DNA from: Opacimonas sp002292215
GTDB taxonomy: Bacteria; Pseudomonadota; Gammaproteobacteria; Enterobacterales; Alteromonadaceae
DNA length: 64,000 nt
Direction: 5' to 3'
Assembly (NCBI GenBank): GCA_943846745.1
Contig: OX044360.1
Coordinates: 1-64,000, forward strand
In this document: one piece after another, positions 1 to 8,130 of the stretch
Layout of the letters: every line of letters begins with the position of its first letter
Numbering within the stretch: the first letter of the stretch is position 1
Notes under the pieces: generated by a model
Told to the model about the DNA's origin: nothing
Databases searched by the model: none
The model's input: only the letters and a program-made list of their open reading frames with translations
Program-made: the position numbers and the translations under genes

Positions 1-882
1 CCAGTACCGAAGAATAAACTATCGCAAGCTGAGCGTGAACGGCTGGTTGATACGATGAATAGCGAGGCATATAAAAGCTTACCCGCGAGTCAAATGGTGC
101 CAGCTTTAGCCGATGAGGGCATTTATTTAGCGTCAGAATCCACATGTTATCGCGTGTTGCATGAACAGAAGTTGCAACATCGTCGTGGCCGTGGACAAAG
201 TAACGACAAGAAGGTCGCTACGACGCATAGTGCTAATGGCCCTAATCAATTGTGGAGTTGGGATATTACGTGGTTGCCAGGCCCTGCGAAAGGCTTTCAC
301 TTTTACTTATATTTAATCTTGGATGTGTTTAGTCGAAAAATTGTGGGTTGGGAAATACATGATGAAGAGTCTGCTGCTCACGCGGCGACCCTTATTCGGC
401 GAACTCATTTACGTGAAGATATTAGAGATAAACCGCTAATATTGCATTCGGATAACGGCAGTCCGATGAAAGGTGCTTCGATGCTAGAGACTTTATATCA
501 GTTAGGCGTTGCAACATCGTTTAGTCGTCCACGGGTAAGTAACGATAATGCATATTCTGAGTCGATATTCAAAACGTGTAAATACAGGCCTGACTATCCA
601 TATAAAGGTTTTTTGAATATAGCAAAGGCGCGTGATTGGGTCTTGAAATTTAGTCATTGGTACAACGTTAATCATAAACACAGCGGCTTGAAATTCGTGA
701 CGCCTCACCAACGTCATGCAGGTTTGGCTAGAGAGGTGTTGGCAAAAAGAAAGGACGTATATCAACAAGCCAAACTAAGAAATCCAGAGCGATGGAGCGG
801 TCAAACCCGCAACTGGGAGCTGGTCGATAAAGTACACCTAAATCCTACTCGTGATAGGATTGAAATTGAAGGTGTAAAATAG
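1..882 (+). CDS. IS3-family transposase OrfB (integrase core), 5' end outside window
   Basis: The reading frame is open from base 1, so the annotated methionine at 55 is only internal and the gene begins upstream of the window. The protein has the HTH_21-like N-terminal stretch and the rve integrase core of IS3-family OrfB. The DDE residues are visible: D in WSWDITWLPG, D in ILHSDNGSPMKG, and E in the NAYSESIFKT stretch. The enzyme would cut and join DNA ends of its insertion sequence, normally made as an OrfAB frameshift fusion. OrfA is not in view. The C-terminus runs to the usual position just inside the right end of the element, so this copy may be intact. The assignment is secure from motifs; the subgroup is not determined. 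Confidence 0.93.
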   Translation, partial: PVPKNKLSQAERERLVDTMNSEAYKSLPASQMVPALADEGIYLASESTCYRVLHEQKLQHRRGRGQSNDKKVATTHSANGPNQLWSWDITWLPGPAKGFHFYLYLILDVFSRKIVGWEIHDEESAAHAATLIRRTHLREDIRDKPLILHSDNGSPMKGASMLETLYQLGVATSFSRPRVSNDNAYSESIFKTCKYRPDYPYKGFLNIAKARDWVLKFSHWYNVNHKHSGLKFVTPHQRHAGLAREVLAKRKDVYQQAKLRNPERWSGQTRNWELVDKVHLNPTRDRIEIEGVK

Positions 883-883
883 G

Positions 884-907
884 TTAATCGCGACAACTAG
901 TTTGACA
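884..907 (+). repeat. Candidate right inverted repeat of the IS3-family element
   Basis: Directly after the transposase stop is a short stretch ending ..ACTAGTTTGACA. Read inward from the end it begins TGTCAAAC, which fits the TG...CA ends of IS3-family elements. The left end lies outside the window, so the pairing and any target duplication cannot be checked. This is inference from position and end bases. Confidence 0.35.
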
Positions 908-1010
908 AACACCGGAAATGCTGGCATTTTTATCTTCGGTAGAATAGCGCTAATAATTAGTTTTATTTGGTTTTTCTTCGTTGTTAGTACAGTAACAATA
1001 TCAATGACTA

Positions 1011-1875
1011 TTACTCCATCATATCCCAAGATTGTAAATAGCGGATCACTGAAGATTCGCTATGCCACCCTCCTCGTAACATGATCTTTTCTATTGGTGT
1101 GCCTTGCATCAACAAATCCAACGCCCCTCCCACCCGAAATGAATGCCCTGATAATTTCACTTCGGTATGAATGTCACTTTTAGCCTGTATCTCTTGCAGT
1201 ATGCGATTTACGCTGGATGGCGCCAGTGACTCAGTAATAAATTTATTTCTAATGATCCCCCTTAATATCAATCCATTGCCTACCTTTTCTTGCCACATCT
1301 TTTAACATCTCATAGAGCTCTCTCGTGATGGGCAGTGTTTTTCCTCGCCCCATTTGGTCTGTTTTACTAAAGACGTAATTGAATGCCATATCGCTGTCCT
1401 GGTAATACCCTAATATCCTCAAACCTAAATTGACACAGCTCAGAGCGCCTGACGCATGGTTTGATGGCCGAGCAATAATAAAACATGGTTGCGTTGACGA
1501 TTTAACCCCGTTCCGCAAAAGCCCCATAGCTTATCAATCAAATCTTTTGTTAACGGCTCTGCTTGGGTCTGAGCTGAGCCCTTTTGCCGCCGTATTTTTT
1601 TCATCAACAAATAAACATCTGTGTCCTTGGTGGTATCTTTGAGTCCTAAAAACTTGAATATAGAAGATAAACACGCGATGCGTCGATTTATCGTGGCGGT
1701 GCAGCACGTATGGGCCAAATTTTCGATATATGCATACAGTTGCTCGGGGTTCTTCATTCAGTGGCTCAACGCCCTGTTTTAGGCACCATTTGGCATAATC
1801 GTTATAGTCACTTCGATATGCCCGAATGGTATTTCTTGCCATCGCGCCATTTAGTTTTGCGAAACAGCTCTTCAA
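1011..1875 (-). pseudogene. Tyrosine recombinase/integrase, frameshifted copy
   Basis: Four minus-strand segments in different frames line up in order with the intact integrase at 8131-9039. The N-terminal SAM-like segment (ARNTIRAYRSDYNDYAKWC) is at about 1830, CLSSIFKFLGLKDTTKDTD at about 1660, FSKTDQMGRGKTLPIT at about 1370, and the C-terminal GHSFRVGGALDLLM, IMLRGGW and VIRYLQSWDMME segments lie at 1011-1150. The HxxR box, the GGW box and the tyrosine of VIRYL survive. The arginine region near QTMRQAL is disrupted. At least three frameshifts make it non-functional as read. It is inverted relative to the intact copy. Confidence 0.88.
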
Positions 1876-1920
1876 CTCATGTTATTTTTAATCATGTAGC
1901 ACTCATATTATAGGACTTAA

Positions 1921-2017
1921 AGTTCTGGAATATTTAGGTATTCCAAAAGTGGACTTATCGTCAATCAGTGTTGAGCAAATTCGGGCTGCACGTGCTATTA
2001 TTGGGATTGGAAAGTGA
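1921..2017 (+). pseudogene. Fragment resembling the first helix of an XRE-type HTH protein
   Basis: One open frame with no start codon ends at a TGA at 2015. It reads LEYLGIPKVDLSSISVEQ followed by IRAARAIIGIGK. The EQIRAARAIIG stretch resembles the opening helix of many XRE-family repressors (typically QIRAARALLGWSQ). The match stops where the rest of the HTH should continue. It is probably a truncated remnant, and the family assignment is tentative because only about 30 residues remain. Confidence 0.35.
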
Positions 2018-2077
2018 ACTGATCTCACGTCTATCAAAAATAAGCTGCGTGGGTGCGCTAACCACTATTAAGGCGTT

Positions 2078-2658
2078 ATGAGTCTGAGGCCATGGGATTC
2101 CTCAACGCTAATCTTGCATAATATAATGCTAAAGTTAAAAAACGCTTTAGAATCCCAAGGGATCGAATTTACCGGCGACCCTCTTAAAAACCCTGGTGTC
2201 ATATTACACCTTGATAAGCAGTCATGTCTCATGACGAATCTCAATCAGCTTAAAAAGCTCACCACCTTAAGAACGGTGAAGTTACAACCGCAGCATCAAG
2301 CGCAGTTTGATATCGTATTTGAATCATTACTCAGTGAAATGGATACCCCGTCTGCGCATTGTCTGTTGTGCTCATTGAGCAGATCGCGGAGTGTTTGTTT
2401 TGGATAAAGCAGCATAACAACGATAAAGAAGACATCATTTGTTATGCCATGGGGGAGGAGCTAGTCAACACCCTGGGCATTTTTATGGATGAAGAGCATG
2501 TTGAAGCCCTCACCCATACCATTAAACAAGTTCTGCAAGGTCATGATGTCAAGGCCACTGACCCTGACCGGTACGCACGATTTGAAGCCATTATGGATAA
2601 ACGCGGTATGACGCTTGAGCACATTGCGCGCCAAAGCGATGTTAGCGCGCATGGATAA
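2078..2658 (+). pseudogene. Unrecognised accessory protein, frameshifted near 2370
   Basis: Two overlapping plus-strand frames (2078-2407 and 2359-2658) read as one protein if a frameshift is assumed at about 2365-2400. The first part, rich in Leu and Lys, contains LKNALESQGIEFTGDPLKNPG. The second contains EQIAECLFWIKQHNNDKEDI and a C-terminal LEHIARQSDVSAHG. I do not recognise the family. The next two frames start within a few bases of its end, which suggests a small co-transcribed cassette that has decayed together. It could also be two short real ORFs, but the abrupt composition change at the end of the first argues for a frameshift. Confidence 0.45.
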
Positions 2659-2871
2659 GATTGACGATTTGGATAGCCATTATTATCTCGTCACATCCGA
2701 AACTTACGGCACTTACAAAAAGGCCTGGATGCGGTCGATATTAAAAAACGCATGCTTAAACGTCTAGACTTAGAAATACAGCAGCTGACAGACGAAGCAA
2801 GACAACAACGAGAGCACTCACTTGAACCCCCGCTAGAAAAAACATCCGATGCTATCGACCATCAGTCCTGA
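2651..2871 (+). pseudogene. Short unrecognised helical protein, frameshifted near 2705
   Basis: An ATG at 2651 opens a frame (MDKIDDLDSHYYL) that shifts near 2705 into a frame reading LQKGLDAVDIKKRMLKRLDL and ending at a TGA at 2869. The second half is strongly charged and helical (KKRMLKRLDLEIQQLTDEARQQ), which suggests a coiled coil. No family is recognised. The frame overlaps the next ORF at 2849, as expected for translationally coupled genes. Confidence 0.4.
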
Positions 2872-2998
2872 AAAGTTATTAGCCAATCGTAATAACGCCA
2901 AATTATCTACCGGCCCTAAATCAAAAAAGGGCAAACAAACCGTCGCTAACAATGCCACCTCCCACGGCTTAAACCAGGTCGACCTCCTATGCCGATGA
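2849..2998 (+). pseudogene. N-terminus of a small conserved hypothetical protein (R/N-x-N-A...STGP...GK motif)
   Basis: The ATG at 2849 opens MLSTISPEKLLANRNNAKLS followed by TGPKSKKGKQTVANNATSHG. This matches a widespread short N-terminal signature, NxxNAxxSTGPxxxxGK...NAxxHG, found in small bacterial proteins of unknown function that often lie in mobile regions. That family memory is from general knowledge and no function is assigned. The frame stops at 2996 after about 49 residues. Related but shifted text (DYRKVMDAYYETYM near 3090-3135) suggests the rest has decayed through frameshifts. Confidence 0.5.
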
Positions 2999-3572
2999 GC
3001 CGCTTGTACTCACCGCTGTTAACGCTGATTGACGCAAGACGGGTTTAGTGCGCCAGATGACAGTGAGGCCATAGCCACAAGCCCTCACCGATTATCGCAA
3101 AGTGATGGATGCGTATTATGAGACCTATATGGCCATTCCACGCCTGTGGACAGTAGTTATCTACTCTTCAATCGCTGCTAATCATTGCTGAAGCCATATA
3201 CGGTATGGCTGAGGGGGCGCGAGACTACAGTGACATCGTTAGAAATTAGGCAGGTCATATAGTCGCTTCGATAGTGCGCGCATAGCAAGAGCAAAAACAA
3301 GGCCTGGCATGCCAATGCGATATGCCACCCACATGAGGCGGTTTATGCGGTATCAGCGCAAAGCTGCGGCGTCTGTTTCCAAAGCGATTTGTCATAGTGA
3401 CAATATCAACCCTACTGGTTTACGCTCCTCTCTCCCCACTTCCAAAAAAATAAAGAAATAAAAAATAACAAACAGCATAATACAAAAAACGTCAATGCAT
3501 TGAGGGACTGGTAAAGCCTTGTAAATCTTGTGTAAAGATGGCGAATTGATGTGCAAAAAACAGATGAATAAA
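2999..3572. other. Decayed coding remains and AT-rich spacer
   Basis: No continuous gene is visible. Pieces of plausible coding text occur in shifting frames up to about 3250, probably the remnant C-terminus of the preceding hypothetical protein. From about 3440 the sequence becomes AT-rich and looks intergenic. Confidence 0.5.
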
Positions 3573-3602
3573 TTACCACATTGTGAGTAAATGCACTACA
3601 AT
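3573..3602 (+). promoter_or_regulatory. Candidate sigma-70 promoter upstream of the dehydratase pseudogene
   Basis: TTACCA (3573-3578) and TACAAT (3597-3602) are separated by 18 bases, which fits a sigma-70 promoter reading toward 3695. The -35 match is only partial. This is a motif match only. Confidence 0.3.
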
Positions 3603-3612
3603 GTACTCGCGT

Positions 3613-3680
3613 TTTACAGGCGACTAAGAAACTTTCTTAGAGAAATCCTATACTTTTGTATAGTATACTGCGCCTGTAAA
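3613..3680. promoter_or_regulatory. Nested inverted repeats in the leader of the dehydratase pseudogene
   Basis: The arms TTTACAGGCG (3613-3622) and CGCCTGTAAA (3671-3680) are a perfect 10-bp inverted repeat. Inside lies a second perfect inverted repeat, CTAAGAA/TTCTTAG (about 3624-3640), and a TATAC-rich palindrome near 3650-3668. The structure sits just upstream of the gene start at 3695 and could form a leader hairpin or an operator. A related CTAAGAA..TTCTTA stretch precedes the intact paralogue at about 9832, cut off by the IS66 remnant. Confidence 0.5.
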
Positions 3681-3694
3681 CTGAAAGGAAGATT

Positions 3695-5682
3695 ATGATA
3701 AAGCAAATTTTAAATTCACCTCGTCCCATTAAACGCATCATTTCAGTATTCCTCGATGCGGTATTTGTCTTATTGGCTCTCTGGGGGGCATTAATGCTTC
3801 GCCTGGAAAGCACAGCCATTTTCTTATACGTCCAGTTATTGGCAAGTGGCATTGGTTATAGTCCCTGTTTCAATTGCTATTTTTATGAACTTTGGCTTAT
3901 ACCGAGCGATCCTTCGTTATTTATCCGCCAAGGCCATCTGGTCGATAGTCGCCGCGGTAGCTGCCTCGACATCTTGTCTTAATGATCAGTGATTTCTTTT
4001 TATCGGCTAGCTTACCCAAATCTGTCCCTATTATTTATTTTGCGCTAGCACTGATGTTTATCGGTGGCTCTCGTTTATTATTCGCGCTATTTACAGTAGT
4101 CTAATGGGAGAGTCAAACAATCTGTCATCATTTATGGCGCCGGCAGTGCAGGGCGTCAATTAGCGATTGGCTTAAACAGCGGTGCTGATTATATGCCTAT
4201 TAGCGTTCATTGATGATGATACAGCAAACAAGGCAGTATTATTCAAGGTATTAAGGTAGTCAGTATTGACCAGTTACACCAGGTACTTAAAAACGAACAA
4301 TGTGACGAAAAATATTATTGGCTTTGCCAAGTGTCACACGCGCCGAGCGTAAAGCGATATTAAGTCAGTTAGAGCGCTTTGGTGTTGCAGGTGCAAACTA
4401 TTCCTGGTATTAAGGATGTCATCGAAGGCAGGGCATCGTCTGATGAGATAAGAGATGTGGAGATTGAGGATTTACTCGGACGTGATCCGATTTCACCGCG
4501 CAGTGAACTCATGCAAGCTAATATCTATCACAAGGTGGTGATGGTCACCGGTGCAGGCGGCTCCATTGGCTCAGAGCTGTGTCGTCAAATTATTCAGTTA
4601 CACCCCACCACATTAGTCTTATTTGAGCTATCCGAATATGGTTTATACGCCATTGATAGAGAGCTACAAGAGCTTGCAGACTATGCTCAGGTGAATGTAG
4701 AAATTGTGCCACTCATATGGCTCGGTGCAGCGGGTTAATCGACTTGAAAATGTCATGAAGGCGTTTAATGTCGATACGGTCTATCACGCCGCAGCCTATA
4801 AACATGTGCCGTTAGTCGAGAATAATACGGTGGAAGGGGTGCGTAACAACATCTTTGGTACCATGTATTGCGCCCAAGCGGCGATTGCTGCAAACGTGGA
4901 GACCTTTGTATTGGTCTCTACCGATAAAGCGGTTCAGGCCGACCAATATTATGGGCGCGACCAAGCGCATGGCAGAGCTGGTGTTACAAGCGCTCTCCAA
5001 GGAGCAATCAACGACGCGCTTTTGTATGGTGCGCTTTGGCAATGTACTGGGCTCATCAGGCTCGGTGGTCCCGCTATTTAGACAGCAAATTCAAGGCGGT
5101 GGCCCGATTACCCTCACCCACACTGACATCACCCGCTATTTTATGACCATTCCCGAAGCGGCGCAGCTCGTACTTACAAGCTGGTGCGCAATGGGCAAGG
5201 GCGGCGACGTCTTTGTTCTGGATATGGGCGAGCCGGTCAAGATTTATGACTTGGCGGCAAAACTCATTCGTCTCTCGGGGCTAGAGCTCACAAGATAAGA
5301 TGAACCCGCATGGGGATATTGCCATCGCCACAACGGGCCTGCGTCCTGGTGAGAAGTTATATGAAGAGTTACTCATTGGCGATAATGTGGATGAGACCTC
5401 GCACCCGCGTATCATGACCGCCCAAGAGCTGATGCTACTCCTGGGGTGAGCTGAACACCATCATCAAGCAACTGGACACAGCTTGTCATGAGTTTGACCA
5501 CCAAGCTATTCGCGACATACTCATTGACGCGCCTACCGCCTATAAGCCTAACGACCCCATCGTGGATAGGTTGTATCTGGCCAAACAAGGCTACCCCGGC
5601 TCTGAATTATCAAGATACTGCCGAAAACAAGGCGAAAGTCGTCCCATTGCATGTGCTTAAAGACGGGCAGTGCTTCAGATAA
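3695..5682 (+). pseudogene. Large nucleotide-sugar 4,6-dehydratase (WbpM/CapD type), decayed copy
   Basis: The region is colinear with the intact 655-residue protein at 9906-11873 along its whole length. It starts with IKQILNSPRPIKRIISVFLD and a hydrophobic N-terminus. It keeps ASSDEIRDVEIEDLLGRDPI, the Rossmann motif VTGAGGSIGSELC near 4550, HAAAYKHVPLVENN near 4790 and MVRFGNVLGSSGSVVPLFR near 5030. Many small indels split it into at least six pieces, for example near 3980, 4110-4220, 4310, 4720, 4935, 5290 and 5440, and the active-site STDKA region is itself shifted. It is non-functional as read. Indels are spread through the gene, unlike the clustered repeat indels further right. Confidence 0.92.
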
Positions 5683-5723
5683 ATCTTAAAAAGTGACAAA
5701 ACAAAGCCAAATGATTTAATGAG

Positions 5724-5743
5724 GCGATAAGTGCCCTTATCGC
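5724..5743. terminator. Hairpin between the dehydratase pseudogene and the toxin-antitoxin pair
   Basis: GCGATAAG and CTTATCGC form an 8-bp stem around the loop TGCC. It lies between convergent units (the pseudogene on plus, the TA operon on minus) and could end transcription from either side. There is no clear T tract, so it is a weak terminator candidate. Confidence 0.4.
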
Positions 5744-5857
5744 TCGCAAGAGCGTCTACCCGTCGCTAAGGCGAGCAGTGAGACTTCATTGATGCTTCTA
5801 GAACACTCTACATTGACGCAAGGTGAGATGAGGCTGAATTGTCAGGTATTAACTCCA

Positions 5858-6169
5858 CTATGCGATAACTTCAAGTCCTTTTTTGTCTGCGATAGATAGC
5901 ATTTTTAAAGCTGCGCCCCTTGGGGCACTATCCCCTTGTTCCCATTTTTTTACTAGCTTGTCACTTACATTAAAATACTGCGCAAAAACAGGCTGGGATA
6001 GATTGTATTTTAACCGCAGGTTCCTTACTTGCGTTGGTGTAAACTCATGAACAGTAGTTAAGCACAATGCATCAAATTTCCGCATTGTGGTTTTATCAAT
6101 GACACCTGATTTTTTTAAACCTTTTGCTGTTTTGTGTACGGATTTTAAAATGTCACTCATGATCTTCAC
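5858..6169 (-). CDS. XRE-family antitoxin (NadS/HigA-like)
   Basis: This 103-residue protein has an HTH_3 domain in its second half. The segment TPTQVRNLRLKYNLSQPVFAQ, then NVSDKLVKKWEQGDSAPRG, has the helix-turn-helix pattern in which the second helix contacts DNA. Antitoxins of this kind bind the partner toxin and repress their own promoter. It lies downstream of, and overlaps by 17 bases, the RelE-type toxin gene, so the order is toxin then antitoxin as in higBA operons. The length is typical. The function is inferred from domain and pairing. Confidence 0.85.
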   Translation of the reverse strand: MKIMSDILKSVHKTAKGLKKSGVIDKTTMRKFDALCLTTVHEFTPTQVRNLRLKYNLSQPVFAQYFNVSDKLVKKWEQGDSAPRGAALKMLSIADKKGLEVIA

Positions 6170-6539
6170 CTACTATTAATAATTCACCATCATTTATAAG
6201 CTCGTCAATTTCAACTTGAGACAAACTGAGAAATTCTTTAGCTAACTCTTTAAGTGCTAATTTTTCCTTGGTGTTGATATTGGCTTTCGTATTTTTCGCA
6301 AAGGCATAAAGAAAAAAGTATTTATCTTTAATACTCGCTCCAATTATGACCCTGTAACCTGCACGCTTTCCCTTACAACCTGAAGCGATACGTTTTTTGT
6401 AAACATTACCCCCAAGATCTGCATCATATAGGCCTTCAGCCATCTCCTTACAAGCAGCAATCAGCTCTTCGTCAGTAAGGAGCTCTTTTTTAGTCAAAGA
6501 AACAAATTCTCTCGTTTTATAGAACAAAGTATACTCCAT
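6153..6539 (-). CDS. RelE/HigB-type toxin
   Basis: This 128-residue protein belongs to the RelE-like group paired with XRE antitoxins. It shows the YDADLGGNVYKKRIA and GKRAGYRVIIGASIKDKYFF segments and the FAKNTKANINTKE segment typical of that family, followed by an ELAKEFLSLS helix. Such toxins are ribosome-dependent or free mRNA endonucleases. It is the first gene of a two-gene minus-strand operon with the XRE antitoxin at 5858-6169. The operon lies between two mobile-element scars, which fits a plasmid- or integron-like cargo. Catalytic residues were not confirmed individually. Confidence 0.82.
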   Translation of the reverse strand: MEYTLFYKTREFVSLTKKELLTDEELIAACKEMAEGLYDADLGGNVYKKRIASGCKGKRAGYRVIIGASIKDKYFFLYAFAKNTKANINTKEKLALKELAKEFLSLSQVEIDELINDGELLIVGEDHE

Positions 6540-6624
6540 CCGGGTACCTTTTCAAGGTGAAGTTAAACTTACTATATAACTTGTATAGGTGGTTCTTTTT
6601 CAGTATCAAAACGCATTGCACAAA

Positions 6625-6702
6625 TTAATCCTCCATTAAGTCCCATGCCAGCAAGTAGCGAATCACACTTGATTCACTTGTCCAGCCACCGCGCAACATA
6701 AT
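6625..6702 (-). pseudogene. C-terminal scrap of the tyrosine recombinase
   Basis: The minus strand reads IMLRGGWTSESSVIRYLLA followed by WDLMED and a stop. This is the exact C-terminal signature of the integrases at 1011-1875 and 8131-9039, including the GGW box and the catalytic-type tyrosine in VIRYL. Nothing of the N-terminal part is present. Upstream, the frame breaks into an RHS fragment. Confidence 0.85.
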
Positions 6703-6705
6703 TTT

Positions 6706-6809
6706 TTAAGAGGACTACCACGATTAATCGCTTCTACAGCATCAACAGGATCATTCGAATAAAAATGTCCAATCACTGGATCATAGTATCGTGCCTGCAT
6801 ATAAAGTAA
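6706..6809 (-). pseudogene. RHS-repeat core fragment
   Basis: The minus strand reads MQARYYDPVIGHFYSNDP, the conserved end of the RHS core (usually Y-x-x-x-R-Y-Y-D-P...G-R-F-x-S-x-D-P). It is followed by VDAVEAINRGSP before joining the integrase fragment out of frame. RHS proteins are polymorphic toxins or wall-associated proteins. Only about 35 residues remain, so this is a scar rather than a gene. Confidence 0.75.
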
Positions 6810-6829
6810 TCGTAATTACGATCCACTAG

Positions 6830-7270
6830 TTATGCGGCTAGCTCCCAGTGCTCTTGTCTCTCTTCTAATAAGATTTTTTTAGCGGCTTTACTTGCTTCTA
6901 CATCTGATAATAAATCCAAGAAATAACTCACAGGGTTATGTCTCTCTAGACTTTCCATATACAACACTCTGAGTGCTGCATCTGTTGTTCTTGGGATATC
7001 TGATTTACCTTTCTCATATCTAGCGATGGTTTGCTCCGATACACCAAAGCGCGTCGCCAATATTTTTTGAGATACATTTAGTTCGATTCGTAAGAACTTG
7101 AACTCTTCATTGGTTAATGGCTTTTTACTATCCACCACAATTTCGGCAATAGCTTGATGTAAGCCATCAATATCATCAATGCTGCTATATGTCTCACCGT
7201 CAACTTCTTCAACGGTAAAACCGTTTTTTAAGTAGACATTTGATAATCCACTTTCTGTGTAATGATACAT
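6830..7270 (-). CDS. XRE-family HTH antitoxin-like protein with MqsA-like architecture
   Basis: This 146-residue protein begins MYHYTESGLSNVYLKNGFTV, a signature of a family of HTH antitoxins paired with small toxins. A central helix-turn-helix domain follows (RIELNVSQKILATRFGVSEQ, then TIARYEKG). It probably binds its own promoter and the neighbouring DUF4258 protein. The gene lies 9 bases downstream of that gene on the same strand, so they form an operon in toxin-then-antitoxin order. No zinc-binding cysteines are seen, so it is not a true MqsA. Confidence 0.8.
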   Translation of the reverse strand: MYHYTESGLSNVYLKNGFTVEEVDGETYSSIDDIDGLHQAIAEIVVDSKKPLTNEEFKFLRIELNVSQKILATRFGVSEQTIARYEKGKSDIPRTTDAALRVLYMESLERHNPVSYFLDLLSDVEASKAAKKILLEERQEHWELAA

Positions 7271-7279
7271 TTTTTTCTC

Positions 7280-7621
7280 CTAATCAATCCAAACTGTCAC
7301 CAAAGTAGATTTTGGGTCATTATGGTGATTTTTAAGTGCAATCGTTAGTTCAATCACTGTGCCTGCGGCCATCCCTTTTAGATTAAATTTCCAATCACCA
7401 TTAGGCACTTCATAAGGACCTTCTCTAAAAATAGAACGCTTACTTTTTAATAAGGTTATAATTTGTCTAGCGGTAACTCCTCGCTCTGCCATTCTTTTTT
7501 TAACATGTCTACTCCACCGAATTCTATTGGTATAGTTTTCAGCTAAGTCATTAATAATTTTTCTAGCTGAGTTTTCGGTTAGAGGAAACTCATTAATTCC
7601 ATCAGGGCTCTTTGAATTCAT
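7280..7621 (-). CDS. DUF4258 protein, probable toxin of a toxin-antitoxin pair
   Basis: This 113-residue protein contains the DUF4258 pattern RIRWSRHVKKRMAERGVT, a histidine followed by RMxERG, and ends in a beta-rich stretch (VIELTIALKNHH...TLVTVWID). Proteins of this family adopt a RelE/BrnT-like fold according to general knowledge, and many pair with HTH antitoxins. The partner is directly downstream at 6830-7270. The role as an RNA-targeting toxin is inference. The start has no strong ribosome-binding site, but the upstream bases 7622-7665 contain short inverted repeats (TATCAATTTGATAGC) that could be the operator. Confidence 0.72.
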   Translation of the reverse strand: MNSKSPDGINEFPLTENSARKIINDLAENYTNRIRWSRHVKKRMAERGVTARQIITLLKSKRSIFREGPYEVPNGDWKFNLKGMAAGTVIELTIALKNHHNDPKSTLVTVWID

Positions 7622-7754
7622 TCATCACCTATCAATTTGATAGCTATCATTTTGGTAGGTAAAATGTATTATGTCAAGTTCCATGAATAAAAATCTGGCT
7701 ATTGGATTACATTTGGCACCATTTTAAGATCTACATTGTTTCAATCAGAACCCT

Positions 7755-8049
7755 ATAAGCAAGAAAAAAGAAACTCCTGTTAAAACGTTGCCCTTACAAT
7801 AGTCTTACAGCGCTCTGTTAATCATTGGATGAAATCTGTGAAAAAGTCCTCCCCAAAGGGCGGAGTACGACAGAAAACGGCCAACAACAAGTCTCCCAGA
7901 ACATTGGTACTGCTTTTCTCAAGAAGCTTACACACCCTTATCTAAAAGTTCCATTAGCCATTGTAAGTTACGAGAATAATTATATTTTAAATCCCCTTCA
8001 CCCAGATACTAACGAGATAAAAGTTATTTCTATATGTAGTTATCAATAA
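7755..8049 (+). pseudogene. Partial second copy of the Xre-RES toxin-antitoxin locus
   Basis: Bases about 7758-7840 match pieces of the xre gene at 12290-12440 with internal deletions (AAGAAAC..CCT..TTAAAACGTTGC, then TTAATCATTGGATGAAATC). Bases 7841-8049 match the 3' half of the RES gene at about 12778-12970, encoding TTENGQQQVSQNIGTAFLKK and NYILNPLHPD. The catalytic N-terminal part of RES is gone. The stop occurs after CSYQ, where the intact gene continues YDPRYKK. Confidence 0.85.
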
Positions 8050-8130
8050 AAACACGCCATTTGGTCAGTATCTAAAAATAACTAGTGCCACTAGAATTAT
8101 GTATTCTTTAGCAATGTAGTTGAAATAGTC

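Noticed and set aside
502..768. Minus-strand ORF within the IS3 transposase
   Set aside because: It is a shadow of the transposase coding frame, which has clear DDE motifs.
902..1084. Small plus-strand hydrophobic ORF after the IS3 gene (and the opposing 838-1029)
   Set aside because: The sequence is AT-rich with no ribosome-binding site, and it overlaps the integrase pseudogene. The hydrophobicity is explained by T-rich codons.
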